Shown: piece by piece, positions 1-6,421 of the stretch
Numbering within the stretch: position 1 is the stretch's first letter
How the letters are laid out: each line of letters starts with the position of its first letter
Source: Acidobacteriota bacterium
GTDB lineage: Bacteria; Acidobacteriota; Terriglobia; Terriglobales; Acidobacteriaceae
Assembly (NCBI GenBank): GCA_021780095.1
Contig: JAJXZK010000217.1
Span: forward strand, 1 to 8,572
Direction of reading: 5' to 3'
DNA: 8,572 nucleotides
The notes under the pieces: generated by a model
Databases searched by the model: none
What the model was told of the DNA's origin: nothing
The model's input: only the letters and a program-made list of their open reading frames with translations
Made by a program: the position numbers and the translations under genes

Positions 1-1
1 C

Positions 2-700
2 ATCGCGCAGAAGCTGCACGAATCTGGATGCAAGCTGATCATCGGCTATCAAAATGACCGCATGAAACAGGAAGCGGAGGGGTTGTTGGCGGAGCTTCCC
101 GGGGCCGAGGCCTTGCAATGCGATGTTTCGAACGACGCCGAAATCGCCAACGTTTTTGAAGATTTGAAACAGCGCCATGGAAAGCTGCACATCCTGGTAC
201 ACTCCGTGGCGTTTGCGCCCGCCGAGGAGTTGAAGAATGACTTTCTTCAAACCACGCGAGAAGGATTTCGCATCGCGCACGATGTGAGCGTCTATTCCCT
301 GATCGCGCTGTCGCGCGCGGCGGCCCCATTGATGACAGAGGGCGGCAGCATCATGACCATGACCTACTATGGCGCAGAAAAAGTGGTGCCGCACTACAAG
401 GTGATGGGCGTCGCCAAGGCCGCGCTGGAAGCCACGGTTCGCTATCTTGCCGCCGACCTGGGCAAGCAGAATATTCGCGTGAACGCCATCTCTGCCGGAC
501 CGATCAAAACCCTGGCAGCGCGCGGTATTGGCAATCTGGGGGACATGCTGAAGTATCATGCGGACCGCGCCCCATTACATCGCAACACGGAGCAGGCGGA
601 AGTCGGCGGTACCGCCGTATTTCTGGCCTCGGATCTGGCTTCTGGGATTACCGGTGAAGTGATCCATGTCGATAGCGGCTACAGCATTATGGGATTTTAA
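2..700 (+). CDS. fabI: Enoyl-[acyl-carrier-protein] reductase FabI, 5'-truncated by window edge
   Basis: Catalyses the last step of each fatty acid elongation cycle in the cytoplasm, the NAD(P)H-dependent reduction of trans-2-enoyl-ACP. The reading frame is open from base 2, giving 232 residues. Compared with the roughly 260-residue family, about 23 N-terminal residues, including the Gly-rich NAD loop, lie outside the window. The first visible residues (IAQKLHESG, then YQND) match the helix and strand that follow that loop. The FabI-type active site is present: MTYYGAEK has the first Tyr at 365-367, and HYKVMGVAK has the catalytic Tyr at 395-397 and Lys at 416-418 (Tyr-x6-Lys). This is followed by RVNAISAGPIKTLAA, the substrate-loop signature. 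The position equivalent to E. coli Gly93 is Ala (209-211, HSVAFAP), as in staphylococcal FabI, so it is a natural variant. The protein ends SGYSIMGF. It converges with tsaE. Family assignment is firm; only the 5' end is missing. Confidence 0.95.
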   Translation: MAQKLHESGCKLIIGYQNDRMKQEAEGLLAELPGAEALQCDVSNDAEIANVFEDLKQRHGKLHILVHSVAFAPAEELKNDFLQTTREGFRIAHDVSVYSLIALSRAAAPLMTEGGSIMTMTYYGAEKVVPHYKVMGVAKAALEATVRYLAADLGKQNIRVNAISAGPIKTLAARGIGNLGDMLKYHADRAPLHRNTEQAEVGGTAVFLASDLASGITGEVIHVDSGYSIMGF

Positions 701-710
701 GAAACCAAGG

Positions 711-735
711 GCGGCTTTTCTTGGGGAAAAGCCGC
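711..735. terminator. Perfect 10-bp inverted repeat between convergent fabI and tsaE; candidate bidirectional terminator
   Basis: The arms GCGGCTTTTC (711-720) and GAAAAGCCGC (726-735) are exact reverse complements around a 5-base loop, TTGGG. The hairpin starts 11 bases after the fabI stop and lies 41 bases beyond the tsaE stop, so it could serve both convergent transcripts. The stems carry A/T runs (TTTT and AAAA) at the loop side. Neither flank has a classical uninterrupted U tract: the plus side continues GCGAAGATATC and the minus side reads CCTTGGTTTCTT. It may therefore be an imperfect intrinsic terminator or a 3'-end stabilising hairpin. The inverted repeat is certain; the terminator role is inferred from its location. 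Confidence 0.55.
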
Positions 736-775
736 GCGAAGATATCTCGCTTGACTCCACCTGTAGGAAATCCGC

Positions 776-1276
776 TCAAGCGGCGGGTTGCGGCGTTTTG
801 AATGCGAGCGTGATGCGACGTTCGTCGCCGTGCAGCGTTTCAATGACAATCTCTCCGTCGCAGCGCGCAGTGACGGAGGGGAATTTTTCTCCCCACTCGA
901 TCAGCAGCACGCTTTGCGGCGTCATCAATTCTTCCATGCCCAGAGTATCCAACTGCCGTTGATTTTCGATCCGATACAGATCCAGGTGATAGAGCAGAAT
1001 GGTTTCGCCAAGGTTGGCGTGCTCCACGCTGCGACCCGCATATTCATGAATCAGAGTAAATGTGGGGCTAGTGACTTCGTCCGGCTCAGCGGCGCCAAGC
1101 GCGGCAGCAATTCCCTTGACCAGCGTTGTTTTGCCCGCACCTAAGTCTCCGCGCAACAGCATCGCTTTGGGTGGGTCGAGGAACTTCGCAATTTCACGTC
1201 CCACCTCGATGGTCTCCTCGGCCGAGTGAGTGGTGAACACGCGAGACTTTTCGCTTCGATGGGTGGGCTCGCTCAC
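776..1276 (-). CDS. tsaE: tRNA threonylcarbamoyladenosine biosynthesis ATPase TsaE
   Basis: P-loop ATPase of the bacterial TsaB-TsaD-TsaE complex, which installs N6-threonylcarbamoyl on A37 of ANN-decoding tRNAs; TsaE powers the turnover of the TsaBD transferase. The 166 residues match the family size. Visible motifs are Walker A GDLGAGKT (residues 43-50), the VTSPTFTL switch-like segment (68-75), HLDLYR (97-102), EELM (115-118) and LIEWGEKFP (125-133), all characteristic of TsaE. The start is GTG at 1276-1274. It is chosen because AGGAGG lies 7 bases upstream (1284-1289) inside the end of nnr, and because the codon overlaps the nnr stop as GTGA. This arrangement suggests translational coupling to nnr, a common neighbour of tsaE (yjeF-yjeE in E. 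coli). It is the last gene of the leftward series and faces fabI tail to tail. Confidence 0.95.
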   Translation of the reverse strand: MSEPTHRSEKSRVFTTHSAEETIEVGREIAKFLDPPKAMLLRGDLGAGKTTLVKGIAAALGAAEPDEVTSPTFTLIHEYAGRSVEHANLGETILLYHLDLYRIENQRQLDTLGMEELMTPQSVLLIEWGEKFPSVTARCDGEIVIETLHGDERRITLAFKTPQPAA

Positions 1277-2862
1277 CGCTGTCCCTCCTGGAGCCAGATA
1301 AAGTTGTCGCGATCGACGGGAGTCCGGATGGCCTGCGAGAGATGCGGCAGCATTTCGGTCGCCAGCATCGTGTGTTCATCCTGATCGCGCACGAACAGGT
1401 CCGCCGCAGCGCCGTGCAACCACACGGCGCACTCCACGGCTTGTTGGATGCGTTTGGGAAATTGTGCGACCAATGCAGCGACGAGGCCGGTGAGAATATC
1501 GCCGCTGCCGCCTTTGGCCATGGCGGGATTGCCGCTGGTATTGACGGCGATGCTGCCGTCGGGATGCGCGACAAGCGTGCGCCAGCCTTTCAGCACCAGG
1601 GTCACATGATGTTCTGTGGCAAAGTTGCGTGCCGTCGCCACCCGATCGCGCTCAACATCGGCGATGGTCGAGCCCAGCAACCGCGCCATTTCTCCTGGAT
1701 GCGGCGTCAGCACCAGCGGACGCTTCGATCCGTCCAGCAATTCGGCGCGGCCTTCAAACGCATTCAGGCCATCGGCGTCGAGCACGGTGGGCAACTCGGT
1801 CCGAAGCACCAGTTCGCGGATGAATTCCGCCGTCTCCGGTTCACGGCCAAGGCCGGGTCCGATGGCCAGCGTGGTGATGCCGCGCAGCATCTTGTCCATT
1901 CTCGTCGTGTCAAGATTGTTGAGCGAAATGTTTCCGCTGGGAGATTCTTCCAGCAACAACGTCATCATCTCGGGAGCGAAGCCGGCGACAATGCCGGCAA
2001 CGCTGCGAGGAATGGCCGCAGTGGTGAGGCCCGCCCCCGCCCGCATGGCCGCCAGCGATGCCATCGCTGCCGCGCCGCCTTTGCCGGGCGAACCTCCGAT
2101 GACGAGCACGTGACCGAACCGGCCTTTATTGGAATCGAGAGAGCGCGGTTGCTCGATGATGGTTTTCGATGTGCCGGTCCAGTGCAGGCCGGCGCTGGAG
2201 ACGGCGAGTTCTGCGGGCGAACCGATTTGCGCGACTGCAACCGGGCCGCGCGTCAACGCGCCAAACACGTGCGCCAACTTGGGCGCGGTAAGGGTGAGGA
2301 CAGCGTCGGAGCGGAAGGCATCCGGCGCTGACATTGCGGTGGAGTCGGCGTCCCATCCGGTGGGAAGATCGATCGATACGATGGGCGCGGGATGATCGGC
2401 AAGCTTGTCTTTGAGGGCTGCGGCGACTCCGCGCAACGGCGGATGAAAGCCGGTGCCGAGGATGGCGTCGAGAAATAAGTCTGTTTGATGGAAGCAGTCC
2501 TGGAACGGGATGCGGCGGAGATCTTCTTCCGTCGCGAGCAGCATGCTGGATTTTTTGAGGGCCTGTGGCAGCTTCTCAAACATTGCGCGAGCATCGTCGC
2601 TCAGTTGCTCGAACGGCGACAGCAGGAGGAGGCGCACCTGCTTGCCGCTGGTCTCCAGATGGCGCGCGGCGACAAGGCCGTCGCCGCCGTTATTGCCTTT
2701 TCCGCAGAGCACGAGGATGTGCTGCGCCGCGGGAAACTGCAACTCGACAAAGTCAGCGACCCGGGAACCTGCTGCTTCCATCAAGTCCTGCCAGGAGGCG
2801 TGTCCCTGCTCGACGGTGCGTTCATCGCATTGGCGCATTTCGGCTGCGGTCAAAACATCCAT
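1273..2862 (-). CDS. nnr: Bifunctional NAD(P)H-hydrate repair enzyme Nnr (epimerase + ADP-dependent dehydratase)
   Basis: Repairs NADHX and NADPHX, the damaged hydrated cofactors: the N-terminal domain epimerises R/S forms and the C-terminal ribokinase-like domain dehydrates the S form using ADP. From the ATG at 2862-2860 the protein is 529 residues, normal for the fused form. The YjeF_N domain (about 1-225) shows GKGNNGGDG (54-62), DAILGTG (132-138) and SIDLPTGWDAD (164-174). The dehydratase domain (about 245-520) shows VIGGSPGKGGAA (254-265), GPGLG (335-339), LDADGLNA (361-368), TPHPGEM (386-392) and NTSGNPAMAKGGSGD (441-455), ending in the expected catalytic Asp455. The start matches the family pattern (MDVLTAAEMRQCDERT). 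A 12-residue longer form from TTG at 2898 is possible; neither start has a clear ribosome binding site. It overlaps tsaE by 4 bases (GTGA). Confidence 0.94.
   Translation of the reverse strand: MDVLTAAEMRQCDERTVEQGHASWQDLMEAAGSRVADFVELQFPAAQHILVLCGKGNNGGDGLVAARHLETSGKQVRLLLLSPFEQLSDDARAMFEKLPQALKKSSMLLATEEDLRRIPFQDCFHQTDLFLDAILGTGFHPPLRGVAAALKDKLADHPAPIVSIDLPTGWDADSTAMSAPDAFRSDAVLTLTAPKLAHVFGALTRGPVAVAQIGSPAELAVSSAGLHWTGTSKTIIEQPRSLDSNKGRFGHVLVIGGSPGKGGAAAMASLAAMRAGAGLTTAAIPRSVAGIVAGFAPEMMTLLLEESPSGNISLNNLDTTRMDKMLRGITTLAIGPGLGREPETAEFIRELVLRTELPTVLDADGLNAFEGRAELLDGSKRPLVLTPHPGEMARLLGSTIADVERDRVATARNFATEHHVTLVLKGWRTLVAHPDGSIAVNTSGNPAMAKGGSGDILTGLVAALVAQFPKRIQQAVECAVWLHGAAADLFVRDQDEHTMLATEMLPHLSQAIRTPVDRDNFIWLQEGQR
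1284..1289 (-). promoter_or_regulatory. Ribosome binding site of tsaE
   Basis: On the minus strand the sequence reads AGGAGG, a full match to the core Shine-Dalgarno sequence, 7 bases before the GTG codon at 1276-1274. It lies inside the last codons of nnr. It decides the non-ATG start of tsaE, which has no ATG in frame before the Walker A motif. Confidence 0.75.
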
Positions 2863-2931
2863 GTTGCCGTTGTACCGGAAGGGCTGGGGATTATGCAATC
2901 GGAGCCGAAACGACGATGTATTCCAGCCCCG

Positions 2932-3891
2932 CTAAGGCTCGACGTCCACGCGAATCCAGTGCTCTAGTAACGCGTCGTCTAAGGGCTTGATTTCAGATAC
3001 CCGGATACATTCACCCTGATGAACAAGCAGCTCCTTGACAATCGCGGAGGCAGACTGCCTCTCCCTCGGGTTTACAAAGACTCGATGGAACTGATCGAGG
3101 GTAAACAGTCCAATTTCAAACGCTCTGTCGTGGACTAAACAGAGGCAAAGGCCATTTCCCATATTTCCGCGAAGATGTTCGTTGTCACTCCACCGAGCGA
3201 TATGTGACGCAACCAAAAAACGCGGGTCAGATACTACACAGCCTGGAAAACAACAGGCATTCCCATATAGCTTTTTAATCAACGAAGCAAAACGGGCTTG
3301 ACCTAGGCGCGAGCGGATAGTGGATATCTGAGATCCGGTTTCGATTGAGATGATCGAATGCCTTGTTCCTGGTACAGCCAGTTCCTTCCCATCTCCAAAT
3401 AGCGCAGTTAACAGCCCCTCGTCAACATCAGACAAATAGGCGCCATTCAAGCATTGCAATCGGCCAGACTGCCTGACAAAAAAGATGTGTGCCTTATTCG
3501 ATTTGCGTAATCTATTCGCGTCGAAATAGGTGTTTAGTTCCAAATTTCTCGAAGCGAAGATGTTCGAGAGGTTGACTGACTGATGAAATGGAGTGAATCC
3601 GGCAAGGTCAGCGCGATAAAAGGACTCCGCGTAGCTCCATTCGCCGGGGTTCGGCGGCCGACGGCTTGTTTCGAAGCCATCACAGGATGCAACCGAATAT
3701 CCAACGAAGTGTGCATTTGGAGTGATTCCGCGTAAGTGGAGAACAATGTCGCCTTCTCGAACGCTCGATACTTTGTTCCAAAAGGGCCAGTTTCCACCTC
3801 CTTTTTTCTTCGTTGGTGCCCATAAGCAGTTAGTAAATCCCCACGTACCACCCCCATGGCCTGCATCCCTCGACATTTCAAGATATGTCAT
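2932..3891 (-). CDS. HNH endonuclease with EVE/PUA-like N-terminal domain, putative modification-dependent restriction enzyme
   Basis: Probably a DNA endonuclease that reads a modified base and cuts nearby; this role is inferred from domain order, as in EVE-HNH enzymes such as VcaM4I. From ATG 3891-3889 it has 319 residues (MTYLEMSRDAGHGGG). The N-terminal part (about 1-130) is rich in Trp (GTWGFTNCLW, NWPFW) and has VREGDIVLHLRG then HFVGYSVA, fitting the beta strands of an EVE/PUA-like fold. The C-terminal HNH_2-type nuclease (about 200-270) has LVASHIARWSD with the first His (230), GNGLCLC with Asn (246) and HDRAFEIGLF with His (254). Cysteines in CCFPGC and LCLC could bind zinc. An in-frame ATG at 3972 would add 27 residues of basic, non-conserved-looking sequence; no start has a good ribosome binding site. 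GC is much lower than in its neighbours, and no methyltransferase is nearby. Nuclease class is confident; the modified-base target is not. Confidence 0.85.
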   Translation of the reverse strand: MTYLEMSRDAGHGGGTWGFTNCLWAPTKKKGGGNWPFWNKVSSVREGDIVLHLRGITPNAHFVGYSVASCDGFETSRRPPNPGEWSYAESFYRADLAGFTPFHQSVNLSNIFASRNLELNTYFDANRLRKSNKAHIFFVRQSGRLQCLNGAYLSDVDEGLLTALFGDGKELAVPGTRHSIISIETGSQISTIRSRLGQARFASLIKKLYGNACCFPGCVVSDPRFLVASHIARWSDNEHLRGNMGNGLCLCLVHDRAFEIGLFTLDQFHRVFVNPRERQSASAIVKELLVHQGECIRVSEIKPLDDALLEHWIRVDVEP

Positions 3892-4006
3892 GATCAAGAG
3901 GATTTTATCTCTCCAAGAAGGCCGTGTAGGCTTGCTTGGAGTCAATCTGAAGCTAGCTGGCTGGGCGTACATTGAATTTGTTGAGTATGTGCGTTTGCAT
4001 CACTGC

Positions 4007-4924
4007 TCAAAATCTTGAACGGAATTGATTGGCGCGGAGGAATTGGTCGCGCAACTCGGGATGTTTGAGGTTTTCGCGGATGGAGGCGAGACGCTGTTCG
4101 AGCGCCAGAAGGGCGGCGGCAATGGATTCGTCGTTGGTCTGGGCAATATCGCGCCACATGGAGTAGGGGCTGGCGCCGAGGCGCGTCATCTCATGCATGG
4201 CGCGGCCGCCGATGGCGCGAAGCTGGTCGGAAGGGTTGGCGAGATTTCCCTTTTCCTTGCCATCTTCCGGAAAGGTATCTTCAAGAAGCGCGGCCAGTGC
4301 GGTTCCCAGCATTTGTGGCAGATGACTGGCCCAGGCGCAGACTTCATCGTGACGAACCGGATCGAGATCCCACATGCGGCAGCCCATGCGCGCAACCCAG
4401 TGCCGCCACTTGTCGGCGCGCTGCCGGCCGAGGGTCGGATTCTTCGCCTCGTCTGGATTCGGCTCCTGCGACGTGAAGAGCCACACTGCTCCCTGAAACA
4501 AATTGGGATCGGCATTGGCCGCGCCAAAAACTTCCTTGCCTGCCATGGGATGCCCGGGAAGAAAATAGGCAGCGCCAGGAGAAGAAAAAGCCTCTTCCGC
4601 GAGGGTACAGATTTTTCGCTTGGTGCTGCCGACATCGGTGACCAACTGATGCGGCTGCAGGACAGGCGCGAGCCGCTCGATCCATTCCAGAATGCCGAAG
4701 ACGGGCGTGGCCAGCAGGATGCAATCGGTTTCGCGTGCGGCGGCCAGCGGATCGGGGGCGACAGTGTCGATCGCGCCTTTGTCGCGGGCTGTCTCGGCTT
4801 CCTGCGGAGAGCGATCCCATCCAACGATGCTGCCGGCAAATCCATTCGCACGCAGTGCCAGCCCGACGGACGAACCGATGAGGCCGGTGCCAAGGATGGT
4901 GACGCTCTGGATAGATTCGGGCAC
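4007..4924 (-). CDS. tyrA: Prephenate dehydrogenase TyrA
   Basis: Oxidative decarboxylation of prephenate to 4-hydroxyphenylpyruvate, the tyrosine branch. The 305 residues form a stand-alone dehydrogenase with no fused chorismate mutase and no C-terminal ACT domain. The Rossmann motif GTGLIG is at 12-17, and Asp37 (VGWDRSP) at the end of the second strand suggests NAD preference. Further family motifs are TDVGSTK (96-102), GHPMAGKE (124-131), RHDEVCAWASHLPQ (191-204) and MTRLGASPYSMWRDI (246-260) with Asn264. In SHLPQ the last residue is Gln where His is usual, a minor variant. The start is GTG at 4924-4922, 7 bases after the aroF stop; the glycine-rich motif begins only 11 residues later, so a later start is unlikely. 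Only a weak AGAAG lies upstream, consistent with coupling to aroF. An arogenate substrate cannot be excluded from sequence. Confidence 0.94.
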   Translation of the reverse strand: MPESIQSVTILGTGLIGSSVGLALRANGFAGSIVGWDRSPQEAETARDKGAIDTVAPDPLAAARETDCILLATPVFGILEWIERLAPVLQPHQLVTDVGSTKRKICTLAEEAFSSPGAAYFLPGHPMAGKEVFGAANADPNLFQGAVWLFTSQEPNPDEAKNPTLGRQRADKWRHWVARMGCRMWDLDPVRHDEVCAWASHLPQMLGTALAALLEDTFPEDGKEKGNLANPSDQLRAIGGRAMHEMTRLGASPYSMWRDIAQTNDESIAAALLALEQRLASIRENLKHPELRDQFLRANQFRSRF

Positions 4925-4931
4925 GGTTTAT

Positions 4932-5987
4932 CTACACTTCTGCGTGCAGCGCAGCTTCGTGAGCGCGCGGGCCAATGTTGCGTCCGACCGCGGTGGCGAT
5001 AATCCGCAACTCGTCCATCAATTTTTCAAACTGCTGCGGGAACAGCGATTGCGCGCCGTCTGAAACTGCTTTATCGGGGTTGGGATGCACCTCCATCAGC
5101 AGGCCGTCGCAACCGGCGGCGACCGAAGCGCGCGCCATGGCCGGAACCATATCGCGGCGTCCGGTTCCGTGGGATGGATCGGCCAGCACCGGCAGATGCG
5201 ACAGGTGCTTCAATATGGGAAGCGCGGAAATATCCATGGTGTTGCGGGTGTAGGTCTCGAAGGTGCGAATGCCGCGCTCGCAGAGCATCACATCGTAATT
5301 TCCGCCAGACAAGATGTATTCGGCGGAAAGCAGCAGCTCTTCAATGGTAGCTGCGATGCCGCGCTTCAACAGGATCGGTTTGCGGATCAGGCCGAGTTCG
5401 CGCAGCAGGTTGAAGTTCTGCATATTGCGGGCGCCGACCTGCAGGACATCGACATAGGGCAGCATCAATTCAATCTGAGAAATCTCCATGACTTCACTGA
5501 CGATCAGCAGTCCGGTGGAATCGCCCACTTCGCGGAGAAGCCGCAGACCATCGAGGCCCATACCCTGAAAGGAATACGGCGAGCTACGCGGCTTGAAAGC
5601 GCCCCCACGCAAAAATTTCGCGCCGGCATCGCCCACCTGGCGCGCGATGGTGAACATCTGATCCCGCGATTCCACCGAGCAGGGACCGGCCATGACCATG
5701 ACCTCTTCGCCGCCGACGGTCACTCCGTTGGGAAATCGAATGACAGTACCGGAAGGCCGGAACCCTCGGCCTGCGAGTTTATAGGGCGAGGTGATGCGGT
5801 GCGCTTCGGCGACCCCGGCCATCACCTGAAAATCCTGGACATCAAAGCTGGCCGGCTGGCCTACACCCGCCAGAACGGTTTGCTGCGTACCGGTGGTGCG
5901 ATGAACGTTGAATCCGATTTCTACCATCCGGCCCAGCACATGCTGGATCTCTTCCTCGGTGGCGGTGTGCAACATTGCGACAATCAT
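4932..5987 (-). CDS. aroF: 3-deoxy-7-phosphoheptulonate (DAHP) synthase, type I-beta with N-terminal ferredoxin-like domain
   Basis: First committed shikimate-pathway enzyme: condenses phosphoenolpyruvate and erythrose 4-phosphate to DAHP in the cytoplasm. The 351 residues follow the Thermotoga-type layout, with a small ferredoxin-like (ACT-like) domain at about 1-70 (MIVAMLHTATEEEI) and a TIM barrel to the C-terminus. The metal ligands fall at Cys103 (AGPCSVE), His273 (DPSHGTGRRD), Glu299 (LMEVHP) and Asp310 (AVSDG), each one residue off T. maritima numbering. Phosphoenolpyruvate-binding RGGAFKPR (127-134), GARN (185-188) and LLKRG (206-210) are intact. In the Thermotoga enzyme the N-terminal domain binds Tyr/Phe for feedback inhibition; that is plausible but unproven here. 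The ATG overlaps the aroQ stop as ATGA, so translation is probably coupled. Some relatives carry chorismate mutase fused to this enzyme; here the mutase is a separate upstream gene. Confidence 0.96.
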   Translation of the reverse strand: MIVAMLHTATEEEIQHVLGRMVEIGFNVHRTTGTQQTVLAGVGQPASFDVQDFQVMAGVAEAHRITSPYKLAGRGFRPSGTVIRFPNGVTVGGEEVMVMAGPCSVESRDQMFTIARQVGDAGAKFLRGGAFKPRSSPYSFQGMGLDGLRLLREVGDSTGLLIVSEVMEISQIELMLPYVDVLQVGARNMQNFNLLRELGLIRKPILLKRGIAATIEELLLSAEYILSGGNYDVMLCERGIRTFETYTRNTMDISALPILKHLSHLPVLADPSHGTGRRDMVPAMARASVAAGCDGLLMEVHPNPDKAVSDGAQSLFPQQFEKLMDELRIIATAVGRNIGPRAHEAALHAEV

Positions 5988-6316
5988 TTCTGCTCTCGTT
6001 TCGTCGTATTTTCTACTTTGCTATCCTTCAGCGGATCGTCCGCCAACGCCGCCGCCAGTTCGTCTTTTTGCAACGTCCGCATCACATCGATGATGCGCTC
6101 GTAGATGTGGGTCAGTTCCATATCCGGCAGCGGACCGGGATTGGTCTTGCGCACATTCTCGAAAATCGTCATCTCCCGGGTCGGTTCATAAATCGGCAAT
6201 TCGGTTTGGCGTTTCAGGCGACCGATGGCCTGGGCTGCGGTAGCACGTTCGCTGATCAGTCGTACGATCTGGCGGTCGAGCTCATCGATCTTCTTACGCC
6301 AATCTGCAATATCCAT
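5984..6316 (-). CDS. aroQ: Chorismate mutase, AroQ class (monofunctional)
   Basis: Rearranges chorismate to prephenate, feeding tyrosine (tyrA downstream) and phenylalanine. The 110-residue, all-helical protein carries the E. coli-type active site in register: Arg7 (WRKKIDELD), Arg24 (ISERA), Lys35 (GRLK), Glu44, Arg47 and Glu48 (YEPTRE), and Gln83 (RTLQKDE). Glu44 replaces the usual Asp. The last about 20 residues (from LADDPLKDSK) are charged and look disordered. ATG at 6316-6314 is preceded by GAGGG (minus strand, 6323-6327) 6 bases away. It is the first gene after the 105-bp gap behind trpA, and its stop overlaps aroF by 4 bases. The fused version of this pair is known in Bacillus-type DAHP synthases, where the mutase domain acts as a regulatory sensor. 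A regulatory complex with AroF is therefore possible here. Confidence 0.94.
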   Translation of the reverse strand: MDIADWRKKIDELDRQIVRLISERATAAQAIGRLKRQTELPIYEPTREMTIFENVRKTNPGPLPDMELTHIYERIIDVMRTLQKDELAAALADDPLKDSKVENTTKREQK

Positions 6317-6421
6317 GTAGCACCCTCAAGACAGGTTCCCAAAGTTGATGGCGGACACTCGATGAAGTTCCCGCCTGAAAAAAGATAATGATGTTCATCC
6401 TAATTGACTGCGGAGAAATTT

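Noticed and set aside
209..211. Ala at the FabI position where E. coli has Gly93, a known triclosan-resistance site
   Set aside because: Ala occurs naturally at this position in staphylococcal FabI, so it is no evidence of acquired resistance.
1342..2331. 329-codon open frame on the plus strand opposite nnr
   Set aside because: It is antisense to a clearly functional Nnr, has an Arg/His/Gln-rich composition without domain motifs, and is explained by high GC leaving few stops in the complementary frame.
3892..4006. Promoter-like boxes (TTGACT and TAAAAT) before the HNH gene on the minus strand
   Set aside because: The spacing between the two hexamers is far from 16-18 bases and neither has a matching partner, so a promoter cannot be claimed.
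2863..4006. Flanking repeats, transposase or attachment sites around the HNH gene
   Set aside because: Comparison of both borders by eye showed no direct or inverted repeats and no mobility gene or tRNA.
4025..6104. Long plus-strand open frames (4025-5002, 5085-6104) opposite tyrA and aroF/aroQ
   Set aside because: Shadow frames of well-supported minus-strand genes; no recognisable motifs and unusual residue composition.
6317..6421. Possible terminator or promoter in the trpA-aroQ gap: GGCGG...CCGCC pair and an A6/T6 run
   Set aside because: The stem is only 5 bp with a 16-base loop, and on the transcribed minus strand the T run precedes it, so it is not an intrinsic terminator. No convincing -35/-10 pair with normal spacing was found.
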